64,000 nt of DNA from the NCBI RefSeq assembly GCF_002847505.1, contig NZ_MXAV01000017.1, positions 1 to 64,000 on the forward strand. Direction: 5' to 3'. The translations under genes and the position numbers were made by a program. Below, in pieces: positions 1 through 9,268 of the stretch. The notes under the pieces were generated by a model. It had not been told where the DNA came from. It did no database searches and saw only the letters and a program-made list of their open reading frames with translations. The first letter of the stretch is position 1, and every line of letters begins with the position of its first letter. This DNA comes from Acidithiobacillus marinus. GTDB taxonomy: Bacteria > Pseudomonadota > Gammaproteobacteria > Acidithiobacillales > Acidithiobacillaceae.

Positions 1-6
1 CCCTGG

Positions 7-507
7 TTGATGAGTGAACTGGACATGAAAGCCATCTGGAAACATGTGGGCATATCCGCATTTCGACACTTTCTGTTTGTATCCCATATGTGGTTGGGTA
101 TCGCCAGCACCATCGTGATTGTCCTGTTCTGGCTGATGGTGGCACAGAATGCCCAGTTGCGTGCTCATTTGTTTCCTTATCATGGTGTCTATTTTTCACG
201 CATTGTGAAAGATATTCGGGGCGCCGCCCGGGGTATTTTCCCTCCCGCCGGTATGCGTGGAGGGTTGCCAGGCCTGGTACATGGCCTGGGCCTTTTGGCG
301 ATTTCGGCCATGGGCGTTTCAGGTGTGGTGATGTTTGTCATGATCTATGCAGCAGGGGGTGTTAAACCAGGCAGTGCTTACGCTATCCCTCATGCTGTTC
401 ATTCCCTGGTTGCCAATCTGGTATGGGCATACTGGTGGGGTCACATCGCCATGGCTTTGTTGCATGCCTTGCGTACCCCACGGATATTGCGGATATTCAT
501 TCCCTAA
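7..507 (+). CDS. Cytochrome b/b6-type integral membrane protein
   Basis: A membrane protein of about 165 residues with roughly four hydrophobic segments, near residues 14-45, 90-115 and 130-158, the last two closely spaced. Histidines lie inside or at the edge of these helices (RHFLFVSH near the N terminus, LVHGLGL, HAVHSL and WWGHIAM), as in two-haem cytochrome b561 / hydrogenase b-type cytochromes. I infer quinone-linked or transmembrane electron transfer. The frame stays open to the left edge, so the true start may lie outside the window; ATG at 10 is the best internal start. A PepSY gene follows 89 bp downstream, and PepSY and cytochrome b proteins often occur together. The partner redox protein is not visible. 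Confidence 0.6.
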   Translation: MMSELDMKAIWKHVGISAFRHFLFVSHMWLGIASTIVIVLFWLMVAQNAQLRAHLFPYHGVYFSRIVKDIRGAARGIFPPAGMRGGLPGLVHGLGLLAISAMGVSGVVMFVMIYAAGGVKPGSAYAIPHAVHSLVANLVWAYWWGHIAMALLHALRTPRILRIFIP

Positions 508-596
508 TTCTGCGCTAACCCTGGGTAGATACCATGCATAAACGGATGGGGCAAAAGTTCCATTCGTTTCTCAACACATGCAACAGGAGTGATGTC

Positions 597-908
597 ATGA
601 GCGTATCTAAAAGGATGGTCGGTGGAATTCTGGGAGGGGTTTTGTTTTTGTCTGCTTTCGGGGCTTACGCTTTTGCCGGTCAGCAGATGGCGGGCGAGGC
701 AAAAATCAGTATCGAACAGGCGCGTTCAACGGTTTTGCGCGTTTATCCGGGAAAAATTACGGATCAGGAGTTGGAAAAAGAGAAAGGCGGCAGTGGGTTG
801 CGCTATTCTTTTGTGATCAGAAACGGGCATGTCAGCCATGAAGTGGGCATAGATGCCCTAACCGGGGCCATCCTGGAGAACTCCCTGGAAGGCGACCATG
901 CTGATTGA
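597..908 (+). CDS. PepSY domain periplasmic protein
   Basis: A 103-residue protein with an N-terminal signal peptide (charged start, hydrophobic stretch to about residue 22 ending near AFAG). One PepSY domain follows, recognisable from ISIEQA, the central FVIRNGHVSHEVGIDA strand and the TGAIL turn. PepSY proteins are thought to modulate periplasmic or membrane partners, often cytochromes, peptidases or sensor kinases. I chose ATG 597 because AGGAG lies 8 bases upstream; the frame is open further upstream but that part lacks a ribosome site. It sits between a cytochrome b gene and a two-component system, so it may act with either one. Confidence 0.75.
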   Translation: MSVSKRMVGGILGGVLFLSAFGAYAFAGQQMAGEAKISIEQARSTVLRVYPGKITDQELEKEKGGSGLRYSFVIRNGHVSHEVGIDALTGAILENSLEGDHAD

Positions 909-988
909 TCAAGGGGTTACCCTGGTCTGATGAACCCGCTCCACGGAGCGGATAATTGTTTGCTTCGCAGGGAGTTTATCACTACACA

Positions 989-1651
989 ATGCGTATTCTT
1001 CTGGTGGAAGATGATCAAATGATTGCTGAGGCCATTTCAGTCGCTCTCAAAGACGCCGCCTATGCGGTGGATTGGGTGGGTGATGGTGAAACAGCATTAC
1101 GGGCTATCGCCAATCAGGAACACCAGGTCATTCTTCTGGATTTGGGATTGCCAAAAGTGGATGGTTGCACTGTGCTGCAACATGTCAGAGCCGCTGGGAA
1201 CACCATACCTGCCATTATTATTTCTGCCAGGGATGGATTGTCGGATCGTATCGAGGGGCTGGATCTGGGAGCCGATGATTACCTGGTCAAGCCATTTGCC
1301 ATGGATGAGTTGCTGGCTCGTCTGCGGGCTATTATTCGCCGTCAGTGCGGGCAGGGTTCCCCTATGCTGGAAAACGGTACTCTAAAGTTGGATTTAAGTA
1401 CGCATATTGCACAGGTTGACGAAATATCTGTGCTATTGACCCATCGGGAATTTGCCTTGTTACAGGCTTTATTATTACGCCCCGGCGCAGTACTCAGTCG
1501 GGCCCAACTGGAAGAGCGTTTGTACGGCTGGAATGAGAGCATCGAAAGTAACAGCATTGATTTTCTGATCCATGGACTGCGCAAGAAACTGGGTGCTGAA
1601 ATCATCAAGAATGTGCGTGGTGCTGGCTGGATGGTTCCGCGTCCATCATGA
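989..1651 (+). CDS. OmpR/PhoB-family response regulator
   Basis: A 220-residue two-component response regulator. The receiver domain (residues 1-115) has the acidic pair Asp8/Asp9, phospho-acceptor Asp51 in LLDLGLPKVDG and the conserved Lys in YLVKPF. The C-terminal winged helix (about 125-218) has the OmpR signature LLTHREFALL and ends IKNVRGAGWMV. It resembles the QseB/PmrA/CopR group. ATG 989 is chosen because the protein then begins MRILLVEDD, the usual family start. It overlaps the sensor kinase start by four bases (ATGA), so the two are translationally coupled. The efflux operon beginning at 3076 on the same strand is the obvious regulatory target; this is inferred from proximity. Confidence 0.9.
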   Translation: MRILLVEDDQMIAEAISVALKDAAYAVDWVGDGETALRAIANQEHQVILLDLGLPKVDGCTVLQHVRAAGNTIPAIIISARDGLSDRIEGLDLGADDYLVKPFAMDELLARLRAIIRRQCGQGSPMLENGTLKLDLSTHIAQVDEISVLLTHREFALLQALLLRPGAVLSRAQLEERLYGWNESIESNSIDFLIHGLRKKLGAEIIKNVRGAGWMVPRPS

Positions 1652-2976
1652 AGCATTCTTTGCAAAGGCGTTTGTATATTGGCTTGAGCGTGGCCATCGT
1701 CGGCATGGGGTTATTAGCCGGTCTTGCGTCCTTCTTTCTGGCCCTCAATGAAGCCCAGGTATATCAGGATGCTTCCTTACAGCAGATTGCGGCGCTGGTG
1801 CCTCCACATCTCTGGCAACGAGCGGATCACTATGACCAGAGTCCGGTGGATGAAGACCCGGATGCTCGAATCATCGTTGAGCTCTTATGTCCTTTGCATT
1901 GCCATGGGAGCGAAGCACCCTTGAAACTTCCCCCGCAGCTGTCAGCGGGTTTCCACACAGTGGTGGTGAATGGCCAGGATTGGCGCATTTTTGTAAGGCG
2001 GCAAGGGCCGGATAATGCCTTGGCGGTGGCGCAGTCCACCGATGTGCGTAGTGATGCCGCATTTGCCAGCGCCCGCTGGACTTTTTTACCTTTGTTGTTT
2101 CTGGTGCCTTTATTGATGTTTTTTTCGCGGATGATCGTCCGGCGGTCTCTGGCATCGATCCAGAATCTGGCTCTGGCCCTGGATCGGCAAAACTCTGACC
2201 GTCCTGAGTCACTCAGCATGGAAGATGTGCCGACAGAAATCGCACCCTTTATACAAGCCATCAATCGCCTACTGGAAAGGATTCGCGTGTTGCTGGAGCA
2301 GGAGCGTCGCTTTATCGCCGATGCTGCCCATGAATTGCGCACGCCGTTAACCGCTTTGTCGCTTCAGGTGCAGAATCTGGGTCGTGCCGATTCTCTCAGT
2401 GAATACCAACAACGCTTGCTCCCGCTGCAAAAAGGTCTGGAGCGCTTTGCCCATCTACTTGAACAATTGCTGGGCTTGGCCCGGCAGCAGGCGACTGTTA
2501 CGAGTTCCGAGCGGGTAAATCTGGTGGATACTGCCCGGCAGGTACTGGAGGATCTGTATCCGCTGGCAGATCGCAAAAAAATCGATTTTGGCCTGGACGC
2601 CCCATCTCCAATATGGGTGCAGGGCAGTCCTGCCGCTTTTCACAGCTTGTTACGCAACGCCGTAGATAATGCCTTACGCTACAGTCCTGAGCACTCAGAA
2701 GTGACGATAAGTGTCCGGAGTGAGGGCAGTGATGCACTCCTGGAAGTGATGGACAGCGGTCCAGGTATTCCCATGGCGGAGTCAGAACGTATATGGGAGC
2801 CTTTTTACCGTATTCCCGGTACAGAAGAAGAGGGCAGTGGATTGGGTTTAAGTATTGTCCTCGCCATCGCCGATCAACTGGGTGGACAAGTTTCCCTGCG
2901 TCCTCGACCCGATCGCTCCGGGTTGCTTTTCAGTTATCGACAAAAACAAGTCAGCTCAGAGAATGATGGAGTCTGA
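1648..2976 (+). CDS. Sensor histidine kinase of a two-component system
   Basis: A 442-residue membrane histidine kinase. TM1 lies near residues 9-33, a periplasmic sensor of about 110 residues follows, and TM2 is near 143-162. A HAMP-like linker leads to the dimerisation/phospho-acceptor domain with His228 in DAAHELRTPL. The ATPase domain shows the N box (NAVDNALRYSP), the G1 box (DSGPGIP) and the G2 box (GSGLGLSI). The periplasmic part holds two cysteines and two histidines in a CPLHCHG cluster near residues 81-87, which could bind a metal ion; that is an inference. It is coupled to the regulator upstream and lies 99 bp before an RND efflux operon. Confidence 0.9.
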   Translation: MKHSLQRRLYIGLSVAIVGMGLLAGLASFFLALNEAQVYQDASLQQIAALVPPHLWQRADHYDQSPVDEDPDARIIVELLCPLHCHGSEAPLKLPPQLSAGFHTVVVNGQDWRIFVRRQGPDNALAVAQSTDVRSDAAFASARWTFLPLLFLVPLLMFFSRMIVRRSLASIQNLALALDRQNSDRPESLSMEDVPTEIAPFIQAINRLLERIRVLLEQERRFIADAAHELRTPLTALSLQVQNLGRADSLSEYQQRLLPLQKGLERFAHLLEQLLGLARQQATVTSSERVNLVDTARQVLEDLYPLADRKKIDFGLDAPSPIWVQGSPAAFHSLLRNAVDNALRYSPEHSEVTISVRSEGSDALLEVMDSGPGIPMAESERIWEPFYRIPGTEEEGSGLGLSIVLAIADQLGGQVSLRPRPDRSGLLFSYRQKQVSSENDGV

Positions 2977-3075
2977 GCCGCTAAGTCTCGCCTAATACAA
3001 TCATGAGATACTGATAAACGAGGGGTTTGCTGAACCTCAACGTGGTTTATTCATTTTTCAGGGAGTACATGGTTC

Positions 3076-4425
3076 ATGAGGTTCAGATGTTGGCAGATCA
3101 TCATGGGTGGTGGGCTGTTGCTGCTGGCCGGTTGTGCGCAGTATCAGGCAGCCCCCTTGGCTGACCATCTTGCCTCTGTCCAGGAAGTAGATCGGGAAAT
3201 GGCGGCGGCTTTGACGCGGCTCCATCCCCATGCCCAGGATGTGAATCTGCAAGGGCCTTTTTCCGGTAGGACCCTGGGGGTGATCACGGTCTTGCTCAAC
3301 CCACATTTGCGGGCCATGCGCGCCCAGCTCGGGGTTGCCAAAGCCCAGGTGTTTGCGGCGGGCCTACTGCCGGACCCGCAGTTGTCCCTCAGTGCGGATT
3401 TCCCCAGTAATGTGGGAGCCGGGTATTACCAGGGCTATAGCATGGGGCTGAGCTGGAGTCTCGCCAGCCTCTTTACTCGTTCTGCTAATCTGGATATTGC
3501 CCGTGCCCAGGAAAAGTCGGTGCACTATCAGGTGGCCTGGCAGGAGTGGATGCAGGCCGGTAATACCCGGGTTCTTACCCGCCAGCTCTATTATTTGCAG
3601 GAACAGGAAGCTGTTGCGGCGGCGGCGGCGAAAACCGCCGGGAAATGGTATCAGGCCTCTGCCGAGAACCTGCGCTTGGGTGACAGCACCATTACCACCA
3701 GCACCTTGCGGCAAATTGCCTGGCTGGATAGTCAGGATCGGGCCCTGGCTTTACGTCGTCAGGTAACGGCCACCCGGCAGAAGCTCGATGCCTCCATCGG
3801 CTTGCCACCCGGGATGATGATTCAGGTCCGGCCGCCGCAACTCTGGAAGCAATTGCCCGATGCCGCACGCTTGCTGGCCTTGGCCGGGCGCCATCGGCTC
3901 GATCTGCTGGCGCTGCGGGCCGGTTATCAGGCCCAGGAGGCGCGGGTGCGGCGGGCCATTCTTGGTCAATATCCCGGTTTCACTATCGGTTTCGGCAAGG
4001 CCGCCGATACTTCCAATGTGCAAACATACAGCCCCAGTCTGACCCTGGATATTCCCCTCTGGAATCGCAATCGCGGGGCCATTGCCCAAGCCGAGGCTTC
4101 CCGCACCCATCTGCGGGAAGCCTACCGTGCCCGGCTCTTTCAAACCCGCGCCGATATTTTTCGCCTGGTGCAGGATCTCCGTCGCTTGTCGCAAGAAATC
4201 CAGCCACTTCGGCAACAGGTGCCAAAACTGGAGCAAGCCGAAAGCCGCTTGCGTAGGGCGGCCAGTGAACATGATGTGACCTTGCTGGATTACGAAACCG
4301 TACGTAGCCAGTCCCTGGCCAAGCGTTTGCAGTTGCTGGCTTTGCAGGAATCCTTTGCCACCCAACAGGCAGCACTGGAACTGGCCGTGGGTTTACCCGT
4401 TGCAGATTGGGGGAAGCAGAAATGA
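3076..4425 (+). CDS. Outer-membrane efflux lipoprotein, TolC/CusC family
   Basis: A 449-residue outer-membrane channel subunit of a tripartite efflux pump. The signal peptide ends in the lipobox LAGC near residues 18-21, predicting a lipidated protein. The rest is long alanine/glutamine-rich alpha-helical segments in two repeats typical of the OEP family, such as SASLFTRSANLDIARAQ and the second-half counterpart LDIPLWNRNRGAIAQAEAS. GGGAG precedes the ATG by 11 bases. The stop overlaps the next start (ATGA at 4422), so it is the first gene of a three-gene efflux operon. Placing the outer-membrane gene first is common in CusCBA/CzcCBA metal pumps. Confidence 0.88.
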   Translation: MRFRCWQIIMGGGLLLLAGCAQYQAAPLADHLASVQEVDREMAAALTRLHPHAQDVNLQGPFSGRTLGVITVLLNPHLRAMRAQLGVAKAQVFAAGLLPDPQLSLSADFPSNVGAGYYQGYSMGLSWSLASLFTRSANLDIARAQEKSVHYQVAWQEWMQAGNTRVLTRQLYYLQEQEAVAAAAAKTAGKWYQASAENLRLGDSTITTSTLRQIAWLDSQDRALALRRQVTATRQKLDASIGLPPGMMIQVRPPQLWKQLPDAARLLALAGRHRLDLLALRAGYQAQEARVRRAILGQYPGFTIGFGKAADTSNVQTYSPSLTLDIPLWNRNRGAIAQAEASRTHLREAYRARLFQTRADIFRLVQDLRRLSQEIQPLRQQVPKLEQAESRLRRAASEHDVTLLDYETVRSQSLAKRLQLLALQESFATQQAALELAVGLPVADWGKQK

Positions 4426-5459
4426 AAAAATGGTTTCCAGCTTGGCAGATGCTGGTTTGGGGATGTTTTCTGTATGGGTTATTCGGGGGAATGGCTATAG
4501 CCGAAGTTTCCGCTTTGGTGAAAACTACGCCGGTACGGATGATGTACATGGCGGATCAATTACGGGTCTATGGGACGGTGGAGTTTGCGCCGGAGGACGG
4601 CCGAACCATCGTGCTGCCCGCCGAAGCCCTGGTCAGTCAGGTACTGGTGGCTGCCGGACAGCGAGTCCGACAGGGACAGCCCTTGCTACAGGTGCAACCC
4701 TCGGTCAGCGATCAGCTGCAGCTCAAACAAGCGGAAATCGCGCTGAAATTCGCCCGGGCCGAGCAGCGGCGGGTGACCAGTCTGCGGCAGCGGCAGCTGG
4801 CGACCAATAGCCAGGTGCAAAGTGCCGATCAAGCCCTGGCCCAGGCCCATGCGGCACTGCAGGACATCCGGTTGCGCCTGCAGTCCTTAGAAAAAGGCCA
4901 GGTGAGCTCTCCCATCAGCGGGGTGGTAACCGTTGTGCATGTCCATCAAGGTGACCTGATCGCCGCTGGTCAGCCTTTGCTCAGCCTGAGTACGGGAAGC
5001 GGCCTGCGCGTCTTGTTGGGCGTGGAGCCCGGTGATCTGCCGCGCATTCGGGTAGGTGATTCAGTGCTGCTGCGCCCGGTATATGGGGGGACCGAGGTTC
5101 AGGGGAAAATCACTCAGATTTACAGCCAGATCGACCCACAAACCCGTCTTGCGCAAGTGGTGGTACCTTTGCCCGCCCGGCCGGATTTGTTGCCAGGAGC
5201 CATGCTCCGGGCGGAGATCGTCCTGCATCGTCAGGAGGTGTTGGCCGTCCCCGATTCGGCTGTCCTGCAGCAGAATGGTAAGTCCTACTGTTTTGTGGAC
5301 GTGGCCGGTAAAGCCCAAAAACGCTGGGTGGAAACCGGCTGGCAACAGGGCGGCTGGATTGCGGTCAAGCAGGGATTGCAGGCCGGGGATGCGGTGATCA
5401 GCCTGGGTAACTACGAGCTGAAGCCCGGTATGGCTCTGCGGGTAGAGGGGCAGTCCTGA
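4422..5459 (+). CDS. RND efflux periplasmic adaptor (HlyD/CusB-like)
   Basis: A 345-residue membrane-fusion protein linking the RND pump to the outer-membrane channel. It has a signal/anchor segment near residues 7-28, a first lipoyl half (VLPAEALVSQVLVAAGQRVRQGQ), a coiled-coil hairpin at about 95-150 (LKQAEIALKFARAEQRR), a second lipoyl half (ISGVVTVVHVHQGDLI), then beta-barrel and membrane-proximal domains. ATG 4422 overlaps the upstream stop and follows a GGGGGAAG ribosome site. The gene overlaps the permease start at its own stop (TGATG). No histidine- or methionine-rich metal site is obvious, so the substrate stays open. Confidence 0.88.
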   Translation: MKKWFPAWQMLVWGCFLYGLFGGMAIAEVSALVKTTPVRMMYMADQLRVYGTVEFAPEDGRTIVLPAEALVSQVLVAAGQRVRQGQPLLQVQPSVSDQLQLKQAEIALKFARAEQRRVTSLRQRQLATNSQVQSADQALAQAHAALQDIRLRLQSLEKGQVSSPISGVVTVVHVHQGDLIAAGQPLLSLSTGSGLRVLLGVEPGDLPRIRVGDSVLLRPVYGGTEVQGKITQIYSQIDPQTRLAQVVVPLPARPDLLPGAMLRAEIVLHRQEVLAVPDSAVLQQNGKSYCFVDVAGKAQKRWVETGWQQGGWIAVKQGLQAGDAVISLGNYELKPGMALRVEGQS

Positions 5460-8400
5460 TGGGGGCCTGGCTCTTGCAACATCGTCGCTCCCTGCTTTTT
5501 TTGCTCTTTGTGCTGGTGGTGGCCGGACTCCTCTCTGCCACGAAAATGCCGGTGGCGCTTTTCCCCAACGTGGTTTTCCCGCGCATCGTCGTGTCGGCCG
5601 ACGCCGGCAATATGCCCATTCCCCAAACGGAAATTGCTGTGACCCGACCCTTGGAACAGGCCTTGCGGGCAGTCCCCGGTGTGCAGCACATTCGCGCGAC
5701 CACAGCCCGTGGGGCCACCGAGGTTTCGGTACAGTTTGCCTGGGGCAGCAACATGACCGAAGCCCTCTTACAGGCGGAGTCCGCCGTCAACAAGGTCTTG
5801 CCCACCCTGCCACCCGGCACCCGCTTTAGGGCCCGGCGGATGGATCCGACGGTATTTCCGGTACTGGGGCTGTCTCTGACATCGGACCGCTTGGATGCGG
5901 TCGCCCTGCGTCGTTATGCCGAATATGACCTGCGTCCTCTGTTGCTGGCCATTCATGGGGTGGCGCAGGTGGATGTGCAGGGCGGGGCGCGTGAGGAATA
6001 TCAGGTAGTTGTGGACCCCATGCGTCTGCAGAGTTATGGCTTGACCCTTGCTGCCGTGGAAAAAGCGTTGCGTAACGGGAATATCATTACTGCCGTGGGC
6101 CGCTTGCAGCGCCATTATCGGCTCTATCAGATTCTGAGTGAAAGCCCCCTGAAAAATATCCATGATATCAAGCATATAGTCCTCAAGACGGGGACGGCGG
6201 GGGTCGTGGACCTGGCCGACGTGGCCCAGATCCGGGTGGGAACCGCACCCCGATGGACCACGGTGACGGCCAATGGCAAAAACGCCGTGCTGGTGAATAT
6301 CAAGCAGCAGATGGGGGCCAATACGGTGGCCATCGATCATGCCATCCGCAGCTTGCTACGCCAGGATGCCAGCCGTATTCCGCCGGGTGTCAAACTGAGC
6401 GTTTGGTATGATCAAAGTCAGTTGATTACGGCGGCAGCCGCCAGTGTGCGCGATGCGATTTTCATTGGCGCCGCTCTGGCGGCGCTGGTGCTCCTGGTAT
6501 TTTTGCGCAATCTGCGGCTGACTTTCATCGTCGCGCTGGTCTTGCCCAGCGTGCTTTTAGCCAGTGTGCTGGTGCTCTATGTGTTGCATCAGAGCTTCAA
6601 TATCATGACCCTGGGGGGAATGGCGGCGGCAGTGGGGCTGGTGGTGGATGATGCTGTGGTGATGCTCGAACACATCATGCGTCGTCTCACCCAAAAGCCC
6701 GATGAGCTTGCGCCGTTTGAGAGTGAGCCGAGCACGATTCTGCGTTCCGCCCTGGAAATGAGCAAACCCCTGGCTGGGTCATCGGCCGCCACCATCATCA
6801 TTTTTCTGCCTCTGGCGTTTTTGTCGGGCGTGACCGGCGCTTTTTTTCAGGCCTTGGCCATTTCTATTGCTGCCGCACTTCTGGTGTCCTTTCTGGTGGC
6901 GTACCTGGCCGTCCCCCTGCTGGCCGATCTGTTTCTGCGCCCACAGGACGCCGAGAAGGCCGAACATGAGGGGCGTTTTCTGTCCTGGTTCAGTGCCTGG
7001 TACGGCCATCATCTGGAAAAACTCCTGCAACGTCCCTGGATTTTATTGGGGATCGTGCTGGGTTTTTTGCTGGTGGGCGGCTGGTCCTATACCCAGGTGG
7101 GGAGTGGTTTCATGCCCGCCATGGATGAGGGCGGTTTCGTGTTGGATTACACTGCGGCTTCGGGTACCTCCCTGGTGGAAACCGATCGCTTGCTGGACCA
7201 GGTACAGCAGATTCTGGCGAAGAATCGGGATGTGGCCAGCTATTCGAGGCGCACCGGACTGCAGTTGGGCGGCGGTATCACTGAAGCCAATACCGGGGAT
7301 TTTTTCATCCGTCTCAAGACCCGGCGACAACATTCCATCTGGCAGGTGATGCAGAGTGTTCGTCAGCAGATCCATGATCAGGTTCCGGGATTGCGGCTGG
7401 AAACTGGACAACTGATGGAAGACCTCATCGGCGATTTGACGGCGGTGCCCCAGCCCATCGAAATCAAGATGTTCGGTGCCAACGAGCAGACTCTGCAAAA
7501 ACTGGCCCGTCAGGTAGCCGCTGAAATTGGCCAGGTGCCGGGGGTGGTGGAGGTCTTCAATGGCATCACCATTGCCGGTGATGCGGTGGATATTCATGTG
7601 GACCCCGTAAAAGCGGCCCTTGCAGGAATGACCCCGGCAGAGGTGACCAGCCAGTTGCAAAGCTTGATGGAAGGGCGGGTCGTCAGCCGGATTCCCCATG
7701 GTCAGGAGATGATCGGCGTGCGCATTCGCGCTCCCCGTGCCCAATGGGATGCCATCCGACGTCTGCGCCAACTCCCCATCATTGCGCCCGATGGCCACTA
7801 TCTGGCCCTGGGGCAGGTTGCAGAAATCCGCCGACAATCAGGGCAGGCCGAACTCCATTCGGAAAACCTCAAGCCCATGATCGCGGTGACGGCCCGGATC
7901 GAAGGTCGAGCCATGAGCAAGGTGATGGGCGAGGTCAAGGGTCGGCTGGCCCATCTGCAGCTTCCTCAGGGCGTCTACCTGCAATATGGTGGATTGTACC
8001 GCGAACAACAGCAGTCCATGCGCGAACTGGCTCTGGTACTCCTGGCGGCCATTCTGCTGGTAACGGTGTTGCTGCTTTTCCTCTATGAGCGTTTTACGGT
8101 GGTGCTGAGCATTCTGGCGACGTCTCTTCTGGCCCTGGGCAGCGTCTTTGTCGGCCTGTGGTTGACGGGTACGGAGCGCAACATCACGGCGATGATCGGG
8201 ATGACCATGATTGTCGGTATCGTGACGGAAACAGCCATCTTCTTTTTTGCGGAGGCCCGTTCTGCCGAACGCCACGAACTGGTGCGGGCAGGAAAGGCGC
8301 GACTGCGCCCGGTGCTGATGACGGCCATCATCGCCATTCTGGCCCTCTTGCCCCTGGCGCTGGGCTTGGGGGCTGGGGCGCAGATGCAGGCGCCTTTGGC

Positions 8401-8518
8401 CATCGCCATCATCTCCGGTTTGCTGGCGGAAATTCCGCTGGTCCTGCTGGTGATGCCGGCGCTGTATGCCTGGCTGGAACGGCTGGTGCAAAAAGGACCA
8501 GTACCTATGCAGCACTGA
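5459..8518 (+). CDS. RND family efflux permease
   Basis: A 1,019-residue inner-membrane proton-driven pump with the duplicated RND layout: TM1 at residues 9-28, a large periplasmic loop, TM2-6 near 335-480, a second TM near 530, a second loop and TM8-12 near 860-1010. The TM4 proton-relay motif is GLVVDDAVVMLEH, with paired aspartates like drug/organic-substrate pumps rather than the DFG...DGAVV of classical heavy-metal pumps. The loop motif GSGFMPAMDEGGF resembles the metal-pump group. The substrate class is therefore ambiguous. The final residues lie only about 15 bp from an IS3-family remnant, so the last few amino acids may not be original. Confidence 0.88.
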   Translation: MGAWLLQHRRSLLFLLFVLVVAGLLSATKMPVALFPNVVFPRIVVSADAGNMPIPQTEIAVTRPLEQALRAVPGVQHIRATTARGATEVSVQFAWGSNMTEALLQAESAVNKVLPTLPPGTRFRARRMDPTVFPVLGLSLTSDRLDAVALRRYAEYDLRPLLLAIHGVAQVDVQGGAREEYQVVVDPMRLQSYGLTLAAVEKALRNGNIITAVGRLQRHYRLYQILSESPLKNIHDIKHIVLKTGTAGVVDLADVAQIRVGTAPRWTTVTANGKNAVLVNIKQQMGANTVAIDHAIRSLLRQDASRIPPGVKLSVWYDQSQLITAAAASVRDAIFIGAALAALVLLVFLRNLRLTFIVALVLPSVLLASVLVLYVLHQSFNIMTLGGMAAAVGLVVDDAVVMLEHIMRRLTQKPDELAPFESEPSTILRSALEMSKPLAGSSAATIIIFLPLAFLSGVTGAFFQALAISIAAALLVSFLVAYLAVPLLADLFLRPQDAEKAEHEGRFLSWFSAWYGHHLEKLLQRPWILLGIVLGFLLVGGWSYTQVGSGFMPAMDEGGFVLDYTAASGTSLVETDRLLDQVQQILAKNRDVASYSRRTGLQLGGGITEANTGDFFIRLKTRRQHSIWQVMQSVRQQIHDQVPGLRLETGQLMEDLIGDLTAVPQPIEIKMFGANEQTLQKLARQVAAEIGQVPGVVEVFNGITIAGDAVDIHVDPVKAALAGMTPAEVTSQLQSLMEGRVVSRIPHGQEMIGVRIRAPRAQWDAIRRLRQLPIIAPDGHYLALGQVAEIRRQSGQAELHSENLKPMIAVTARIEGRAMSKVMGEVKGRLAHLQLPQGVYLQYGGLYREQQQSMRELALVLLAAILLVTVLLLFLYERFTVVLSILATSLLALGSVFVGLWLTGTERNITAMIGMTMIVGIVTETAIFFFAEARSAERHELVRAGKARLRPVLMTAIIAILALLPLALGLGAGAQMQAPLAIAIISGLLAEIPLVLLVMPALYAWLERLVQKGPVPMQH

Positions 8519-8532
8519 TCCATAGTTTTAAC

Positions 8533-8868
8533 CTCAGCATACGCTATGCGGAGCGTCTGGCCGGTGCCGGTGTGGCTGCTTCTGTCGGCAGCACCGGGGA
8601 CAGTGACGATAATGTCCTGGCGGAAACCATCTATGGACTGTACAAAGCTGAGGTGGTTCATCATCTGGGTCCCTGGAAAAACCGGTCAGCCGTAGAGATC
8701 GCCACCCTGGAATGGGTGCATTGGTATAACCATCAGCGACTCTTCGGTCCTCTGGGCTATATCCCTCCCGCAGAAGCTGAGGCAAACTATTATGCGCAGC
8801 TCGTGGAGCAGCCCACCAAGGCCACTTGAAGTACAAAAATTACCTTCCACTGAACCCGGGGCGGTTCA
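8533..8868 (+). mobile_element. IS3-family insertion sequence remnant (transposase C terminus plus right terminal repeat)
   Basis: The frame ending at 8829 encodes the last part of an IS3-family DDE transposase. It includes LSIRYAERL, GDSDDNVLAETIYGLYKAE with the catalytic Glu, WVHWYNHQRL, GYIPPAEAE and YYAQL. No start codon or N-terminal half is present, so it cannot transpose. The right end appears intact at 8847-8868: read on the minus strand it begins TGAACCGCCCCGGG, the terminal inverted repeat typical of this IS3 subgroup. That terminus falls exactly where the adjacent umuD-like frame stops resembling UmuD. The left part of the element was lost, with the break between 8518 and 8533 next to the efflux permease stop. 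Confidence 0.85.
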
Positions 8869-9268
8869 CTTCTTCGCATTCCTGGAGGATGATCGGCGGG
8901 AACTCCGGATTTTCTGCCTGTAAGTGGATGGTTGCCCCCACTCGGCGCAGGCGTTTGACGGTCAGTTCTCCATTGATGGCGGCCACCACGATTTTACCAT
9001 CACTGGGAGTAATGGCCCGGTCTACAATGATTTCATCGCCATCAAAGATACCGACATCCCGCATCGACCAACCAGAAACGCGCAGAATGAACGTCGCTTC
9101 CTGGTGCTGGATGAGATGCACGTTCAAATCCATCTGTTTTTCGATGTAATCATCGGCGGGAGAGGGGAACCTTGCCGCAATCCGGGACAGCATCAAGGGG
9201 AAAAATACTCTGCGTTGGGTGCCACCCAAGGGGTGTGGGGCGAAAGCCCGCAAAGAGCAAGATTCCAT
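8840..9268 (-). pseudogene. umuD: UmuD-like SOS response peptidase, 3' end truncated by an IS
   Basis: A 142-residue frame of the LexA/UmuD S24 family; UmuD is the accessory subunit of error-prone DNA polymerase V. The body matches UmuD closely: FPSPADDYIE, DLNVHLIQH, SGWSMRDVGI with the catalytic Ser, DGDEIIVDRAI and GELTVKRLRR with the catalytic Lys. After ILQECEE the frame runs into IS3 terminal-repeat sequence and ends in nine unrelated residues, so the last beta strand (roughly 15-20 residues) is lost. The expected Cys-Gly cleavage pair before FPSP is Ala-Arg here. The start is supported by GAGG five bases upstream and a LexA-like box. No umuC follows. Probably non-functional. Confidence 0.8.

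Noticed and set aside
8158-8532. Leftward extension of the IS3 transposase frame
   Set aside because: The frame is open back to 8158, but those residues are the shadow of the RND permease read in another phase and do not resemble a transposase.
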